Part shown: one piece after another, positions 53,301 through 61,690 of the stretch
Position numbering within the stretch: position 1 is the stretch's first letter
How the letters are laid out: every line of letters starts with the position of its first letter
DNA from: Blastomussa wellsi
Taxonomy: Eukaryota; Cnidaria; Anthozoa; Scleractinia; Plerogyridae
Assembly (NCBI GenBank): GCA_947652115.1
Contig: OX393562.1
Coordinates: forward strand, 33,913,543 to 33,977,542
Direction: 5' to 3'
DNA length: 64,000 nucleotides
Notes under the pieces: generated by a model
The model's input: only the letters and a program-made list of their open reading frames with translations
Databases searched by the model: none
What the model was told of the DNA's origin: nothing
Translations under genes and position numbers: made by a program

Positions 53301-56300
53301 GGAGCCCAATGACCATAAATTTAGAGAAATTGTATACATACAACCAGGAAAATCATGAACTTTAATTTTTCTTGGTTAAAATGGCAAGAGCCACGGCGGC
53401 TCGCTGGCGCGTGTGCTCTACCTACGTACGTCGTGCGTACGACGTCTCGAAACAGTAACCCTCATTGGAGATAGATTGTTTTATATAGTTCGTTTTCACT
53501 CACGTGACCAATTCCTTGGCTACCGTTGCTACGCCGCCATATTGGTGTACCTGGTAAACAAACAAGTAGCGTCCTTCTCGTGGAACATGGTTTTGTGTCT
53601 GATCGTTGGCTGTGGCAGCAAAGATAAAAAGTTATATTTTGCAAGGGTTCCTTCTTTGGTCACAAATCAAGGCGAAGAGGCACAAGAACTATCCGAAGAA
53701 AGAAGATCGCGCTGGATTTCAGCGATAAGCCGTGACGACCTGACCGAAGAGATCTTAGAAAACGATCGTGTGTGCGAAAACCATTTTGTTTCAGGACGAG
53801 CAGCTAAGAGCTTGGATTAATATAATATTGACTAGGTTCCGACATTGCACTTGGGACACAAAAAGCTACTGATCGAGCAGACCATAAAGAAGCGGCGGCA
53901 AAACGAAGCGAGAGAGCGGGGGAACGTGAACTGGTGAAGAAGCCGGCTTTTGAAAAGAGAGAACGAGAGCTAGAACTATATCGAGCGGCAAAGAGCCAGA
54001 AACTTGATGAGCCTGGTGAACAAGTTTCAAATCTTAGCTTTGAAGGAAATGAAGACAAAGAGAAAAAAACAACAGTTGAAGCTGGCACATAAACTGAAGA
54101 GTTTGAATATTTATTCAGCTCTCTAAACATTGACCGGAAACCATTTGATCGGTGGGAATTTGTACAAACCGAAGAAAAAGTTAAATTTTACACTGGATTG
54201 CCTTCCTTCGATATCCTGCATAATATTTTCGAACATGTTTCTCCGTTTGTTGCATACAAGTCCCAGAATCTGACTACATTTCAAGAGTTTATATTTGTCC
54301 ACGCTTCCAAATAAAATAGCACACTTGCTATATGCGAACAGGTTTCTGCTGGATTTGCCAGTCACAGATCGATATTTACAGAAAATAGCGGCAATTGGAA
54401 TTGACCCGGTCCACTTTTGCTGCCACAGCCAACGATCAGACACAAAACCATGTTCCACGCGAAGGACGCTACTTGTTTGTTTGCCATTGAGGTACACCAA
54501 TATGCTAAAACAAGAAACTTGTTGGCGATGATATGGCCTTGTACGATGGCAATAAAACCAGAGACCATTTGGTTATGCTTCAAGACTTCGGAAAGCTTTG
54601 AACTGTTGTTGAGTATAAAAACTTGTCTTCAAGACAAGATAATACAAAATATCCGTGGATTCAACTGGAGGCAAACAGTCCGGCTTAAAGTCCTTCCATT
54701 CGACTAGCATCGGATCAATTCCAATTGCCGCTATTTTCTGTAAATATACTGAGATCTCTGACAGGCAAATCCAGCTTCTTTGCGTATTCAGATATCGGAA
54801 AGGGATAATTAACCTCGGTATTTTTCTGGCACTTTGTTTATTTCTCTTTTGAATCCATTTTACTCGCGGGAATGATAGTTGTGGCAAGAATTACACAATC
54901 GAAAGTGGTACACCAATATGGCCGACCGGAAATGGTATGACGTCACGTGAAAACGATCAAGTCAGGGCCCTTGATGTCTTTTGGTTTATCGCTAAACAAG
55001 AATCGGCTTTTTACTGGATCGCGGGCTCAAGTCCAAAGAAATGTTTTTCAGGGTTTGGGCAAGATTTTGTAATTTTTCATGGTCAACGGAATTTATGTGT
55101 TTGGAGTACATGATCAATTAGTGTGATTTATTCCGGCTGTGAAATATTTCTTGGTCAGTTTCTATGGAGCTCCGCGCTTTTAGGTTTGGCTAAATCTAAA
55201 TACAAAATTTTCAAATTCCCCATTAAATTTTATCAAATTTGCTAAATGCATTTGTCAAGGGCATTTTGTATTCTATAACTTGTATTCCAGTATTACATGA
55301 AACCGCCTTAGATTACTTTTTTCATCTTTGTTATAAATTGTAATGATAAATCAACGATAATTTCTGGCATTCCAGACCAAATATCAGTGAAGTGGACCAA
55401 CAACGTCCTTTCAAATCTCACCAGTTTAACCAAAAGTGCTTTCGAATTAAAATTGCCATTTGCTCGTTTTATTTTTACTTCTCACACATCAAACTACTTT
55501 ACATTTACTCTACAGACGGTTAGAGGTAAAGCAACTTGAGAACGTCAATACAGGAGGCGGTTATGAGATTACAGAAATCCCAATCGACATATTCGTACCT
55601 TGCAGTGGATCACATAAAACGTGGCAATCTTGTACGCAAATATTCGTTTCGTTGTCGAGTTTAGTGCCTCCTTTACAGTTGGCCTCGGTCAGGTGACGAG
55701 AAAGGATGTAGGCGTCAACTACTTCCAAAGACTCCTCTCCATTCCCAAATGAATAGAAATTGACATCAAGGGGATTTTCTCTGTCAGTCATCGTCAAATA
55801 GACGTCACCGAACTCTGTTGTTCCTTGACTTTTGCCGTACTCAATGATGGCGCTTGCCGACAACTCAGTTATGCAAACAAAATAGGACTGGAAGAGAATA
55901 TCTTCACCCAAGCCAACCGCGTTAATATCAACAGAGGAAACCATGAGTTTTTGAGACTGTGGAGAGTTTTAAAAGATAACTTGATTACTGATTTGGCATG
56001 AGTACTTTATAGAACTGATAATTAGACAGTCGAAATTACCGGCGCTAAATCATCATTCAGCCATAGTAGGTCCTTTGATTAATATAACCCTATTCAGACC
56101 TGGCTTTTCTGATCTTTTCAGACCGTGGTTGCGGATTCCCCCCTCCCTAAGTTGAAGAATATTTAAGCAATGATAATGAAATCTAGAGAGTATATACTAC
56201 GCTCAAAAATCTACATTTTGTTATATGTGAGTGAAATGATGACGTCGTACACGTGATATATACGCCATGAACTTCGATTTTCTGGTTGTTCAAAAACGTC

Positions 56301-56363
56301 AAACTACTTAAAAGTTGAAAATTGTTTAAAAATCCTAAAAATGTAAAATTAACTGTATTTAAG

Positions 56364-56408
<45 letters not shown>

Positions 56409-58572
56409 GTATAACAATATAATTTGGTTTTATCAACTGGGTTGATAATGTCAATTGGCCACCGTAAAGAGATTCAAGTGCTGACGTTTCGAGCGTTAGC
56501 CCTTCGTCGGGCGACGAAGGGCTAACGCTCGAAACGTCAGCACTTGAATCTCTTTACGGTGGCCAATTGACATTATCAACCCAGTTGATAAAACCAAATT
56601 ATAACTGTATTTAAGTCAATTCTCGTTCTCGCTTTTAGTTATTTTTCGAAACTTCGAGATAACATCATTAGCGAACGTTCTCAGTGAAGATGCTTTATCT
56701 TGAAAACGATAAGGAAATTGGAAACCACAGACTCTCTTTTGGGGTACTTGCAAAATTTCATTTAAATTGGTAGTATATGTTTCGAGAATAAATTATGTAA
56801 AGTTCAGAAATCACCCATTTTGTGAGAAAAAGCGAATTGAATTCATTTCAGCGTCCCGATTCACTTCTGAAAGACTGAAAGAGAAGAATGGTCATCGCAG
56901 TTAATTTCCACTTTAAGCAACTAGAAAGAAGAAGCCTGAAAAAAATCAGGGCTTCAACGGGATTTGAACCCGAGACCTCCGCGATACCGGTGTGATGCTT
57001 TACCAACTGAGTTATGAAGCCAGACATTGGGAGCGAGGTCAGTTTATTGAGTTCATATTTTCTCTCGAGTAAATAATTCATATTTGAACTGCGGATATAG
57101 ATGAAAGTGAAGAATGATCATCGTCGATCATCGCAGGGCCTCGAACTCGCGACCTCAGCAACTGAGCTGTGAAGCCACACATAAAGGCTGTTATCCAATC
57201 ACATGTCACCTTATAATGTCATATGCCACCAAGTAATCACGCTTGGGTACTGTCGCACAAAACTGGGTCAAATTATATGATGTGCTGTGTGAGGCCTGGG
57301 ATTCAGCAAACAAAAATACCAAAATGGCGGATCGATTTCAAAATGAGAGTAAATCTGAAGGATGATCTTGACAAAATAGAAGTACTGGATCCTCTACAGT
57401 AAAGGATCTAACTAAAGTATGAACAAAGATAAAATGCAAGGCTGACTGAAGGGTGAGAAACATATTACAATATTTGGGAAGGTACGGCCTTTCTTCTTTA
57501 GGGTGTTACGTAGACTAACATGTAGCGAATATAACACCCTGAAGCAGGAAGGCCGTGCCTTTCAAAATATTGGATCGATTTCAGCCTGATCAAGTAGTAC
57601 TCAAAAATGAAATTAAAACGGAATCATATCGCGCAAAGCTGGGGTTTTAAAGCATGATTTTACACGAGTGTCTATAAGCCTAGATATTACGCGAGTTTCT
57701 ACAGCGAGTACGAAAGCAGTAGTACGAGTTCGTTGTCTTGTTAGAAAACTTAATTATCCGTACGAAACAGACAGGAATACAAGGCCGGATGACCTCAAAG
57801 GTGAGTCAATTTCATCTGTCTAAGGTCTGCTCAGATTTTTGACAACTCAAGATCGATGGTTCAAATACTTTCTTGGTCTTTATAACACAGGAAGGCATGT
57901 CGCTATTTTGTCGAAGCGCCACAGAAACCTAGCTTGGACGGTGAGTATCAGGGCGCACTCAATTTTTCACAGGAGAAATATCCTTATCGTTCGACAAATA
58001 GTCTTCTCTGACTGGCGGCCCTCTAACTTTCTAGTTGACCTATAGTCCCAGCATATCCTCTTTGATCATCGAAGAAGTCTTTCGCTTTTTTCTCCAAAAG
58101 CAGACCATTCTGCTCGAAAAGTTCATAATTTGCACAAAATTTTTCCAACAGGAAAGAGCTCAGAAAAAAAAGATTTTCTCTGATAAACAATGTCTGGAGA
58201 CGTACTTCTGTTGGGTTCTGTTGTCCTTCCATTTTCTTTCAAATGATGTATTCCTCGGCAGTGAAAAAGTTAGGACAGAAAATGGGCAACCAGGGCACGT
58301 TATATATCAGCAGAAAGCTTGGAGTACACCATTTTTTCCGTTTAGCGAAGGAGTACATTTTCGATAGCAGGCCTCTGCAAACAGCAAATAAAGTCGACCC
58401 AGTTTGCACTCCAGTTTCATAATTCCCGTGACCGAGCGAAATTTTTCAATCAGGATACTGAAAACTAGGCGCATTTCTTTGGCCCAGTTGTACGCGATGA
58501 TTTCCAAGCTTGAATGTGTTCAGCGGCAAATGCGCTTTAAAAAAAGTGAACATGCATACACGTAAATAGAGA

Positions 58573-58614
<42 letters not shown>

Positions 58615-61600
58615 GTATAACAATATAATTTGGTTTTATCAACTGGGTTGATAATGCGAATTGGCCACCGTAAAGCTCTTGAATCTCTTTACGGTGGCCA
58701 ATTCACATTATCAACCCAGTTGATAAAACCAAATTACATACACGTAGCAATTCGCTTGCTATTCTTGTTGTACATACAATATTGCGATTCAGTATGGCAA
58801 GCGCTTCGACAAGCACAGGAAGCAGTACCAAATCTCCTGAATCCTCTTCTGTAAATAGTGACCTCGAGGTCTAAAAGTTCAAAAATAAATCTGCAATTTC
58901 TGCAAGGGGCGGCACGGTTTATTCCATCTTCAACGAAAATGTCGGAATCATATCAACCTTTGTCACTGGAGGCCAAAACAGTTTTTCGCCCCAAAGGATC
59001 GGAAATTCCATTGAACGTTTCTGCTTTTTCTTTTCCAGATAGTCAAAAGGGACTATAGACCGTTTAAAAACATGGTTAAATACGCAAGGAATTGTGCGAT
59101 CGTTAATAAGTTGTCGATCGATCTCGCATACGATCTGTGCTAAGTACTTATAGGACATTTTGCGTTCTGTATCTCCAAATGTAAAACTAGATTTCCACTT
59201 CTTCTTCAAAATGGAATGTGAACTAGTGCTGCACATTACTTACTGGATGTAATCAAAGCACTGACCCTAAGTCCATTGACTACGGATGGACTAGCCTGCA
59301 AAGCTGTGCGGAATTTCCTCGTTTTCGTCGTGAAACGGTTCTACTTTTAAAACCTTCACAATTTATTTCAACTTACGTGGTTGTAATAATTACTTTTATT
59401 TGCATTTAAATTTCATGCAAGATATTTTCATTTTTAAACAGAAACAAGTTTTTTCAAATCTCTAATTAGCACAAATCAAACCTTTTCGCCCACGATTTTG
59501 CTTATGAACGCGAGGTGGATTCAAGATAGGGCATTGTGGTTTAAAATTGGGCCAATGCTATCGCGGTGACACTCCGACCAAAAAACTCGATCTGTTTTAG
59601 TTGAAAGAAGTTTGGCAAAAACAAACCACATCAGGTTTCTTATTTGTCTAAAAGCTGACAATGACGGGCAAAGTGTGATATTTCAGTCTACTTCCTTTGA
59701 CCAATGTTGCTTTTTTGTCTCAATATCCATAGAATTTATTTCTCTGGTCTAAATGACTTTTTGGTCTATAAATACAGGTGAATTTTTTCGGTAACGCAAG
59801 GGTTTTATTTTGAGAAAAGAAAATAAAGGAAATAGAAAACGAAAAATGAAAATGCCAAGGTACAAAATATTTAATAGCAACGACCAGTCTTTTTGTTTTG
59901 GATTGTTACTATAACCTATATTATTCTTATTATTATATTATTCTAATTATCCAAAACTTGTTATCACATTAATGATACCCACCTTAAATATTCCAACACC
60001 ATATGTAGAGATCTGTACATAGTACCATGTGTCTTTGCTATTTGGAACTGTAGCGAATATGACAAAGATAGTTCCTTTCGAAGAAGCCGTAAAGTGAAGA
60101 CACGACCCTTCTTTTTCGCTGCGGTCAAACCGTAAGGCATTGGACCATTTCACGTTACATGGAAGATAGCCAATAACTGTATCAAGTTGAAAGATGTGGT
60201 CAGCTGGCCATTCCACATGTGCTATTAACGAGTCAGTCATATCTGGAGTTATATCCGGAAATATCGCCTTGGAAACTTCGAGGTCATCTGTCTGCAGTGA
60301 GAGGGACCCATCCAATGGATTGTACGTCAAAACTATTCCGTAAATGCAAATTTTGTAATCTTTTCGAATTCCCTCGCCGCGATTGCAAGCCGTTCTCATG
60401 TCCATTTTATCATGGGTCTCACTAACAAACCATTGATTTTCGAGAAGTCTTACGTACTTTTCCATCTGAGGAGTAATGCTAACTGGACCTCTAAATGAAC
60501 CGTAAAGAACTTCTCTTGTGTCGAATATAACCTTAAAAAGCGCTCCATCTTCAGCAATTGCCTCCCAGGTTGGCTTGTCGGTTCTTTGTTGAAATTTGTA
60601 ATTTTCAGTCTGACAACCTGGCAGTCCTGCAGGAAGTGTTATTTCTGTCACCGAAATTGGACCCTGAAGGAAAAAAAGAGTTTTTTTCAATCTTATGAAA
60701 TTTAAAGTATGGCCGATCAAAATTATAATGAAAATTAAAACGAGCGCGGTGAATTAAGAAAAGATCTCCCGTTTGTTCAAAAACTGGAGATGAAAGATAT
60801 TTGTTACTTACTATAATTAAATTATCAGCATTGCCTATAACGACGCGGACTACAAGTGTTAAGTAAGCGGTCACCATAAGGAACGTAGGTCTCAACAACC
60901 TTCTTTCTTGGTTGAAGAGCTGCCTTCTATTTCCCTAGCTTTTTTAGGAAGTGAAATAGAAGGGCCGGAATTATACCTTGTTTTTGGGCACCATTTTCAT
61001 AAAATGGACAGCCAGGACAAAACTAAGAAATTGCGTTGGAATCTCCTGCTTTTGAACTGTTAAATATCAAAACAACGTCTAAAGGTATGTTGCTTGAGCA
61101 CCCAATTAGTCCGAAATCAGCACAAAATACTTTAGTAACAAACATATCAGCAGTGGGAACGAAGGTCTTGATTAGCGACAAAGTAATTCAACCGATAGAA
61201 AATCGTAAGTCTTAGCACCAAGAGTGTCCACGGATAGCCCGGTAGAGCCGTCTACTATTTCCTAAAGCGGAAAAATGACGTCTGCGAAACGGCTTCGCTA
61301 ATCGCGTTCCATGTAGTATCCTACTGTTTTTCCAGAATCTGGCGACCGCGCTCTAATTGGATACTTTGACATGTGTAGTATATATGAAATAATTCATATT
61401 TGAACTGCGGGTATAGTTGAAAGTGATCATCGCAGTTAATTCCCAATTTAAGCAATTGGAAAGAAGAAGCCTGAAAAAATCAGGGCTTCAACGGGATTCA
61501 GACCCGTGACTTCCGCGATACCGGTGCGATGCTCTACCAGCTGAGCTATGAAGCCACACCTGGGAGCGCGGGCAATGCATTGAACTCGGCATAAAATGTT

Positions 61601-61648
61601 AATAATAATTATAATAATGATAATGATAATGACAATGACAATGACAAT

Positions 61649-61690
<42 letters not shown>

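Larger units (their letters stand above)
53485..54940. mobile_element. Rearranged THAP-type DNA transposon remnant
   Basis: The left end GTTCGTTTTCACTCACGTGAC and right end GACGTCACGTGAAAACGATC (54938-54957) are an inverted pair, next to ACCAATATGGC pieces. The + strand carries a THAP zinc finger and coiled coil. The stretch 54405-54530 is an inverted copy of the 5' end (TGGTTTTGTGTCTGATCGTT on one side, its reverse at 54430-54470). 54312-54410 and 54705-54815 are a further inverted pair. The element is therefore a chimera of pieces in both directions. Confidence 0.65.
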
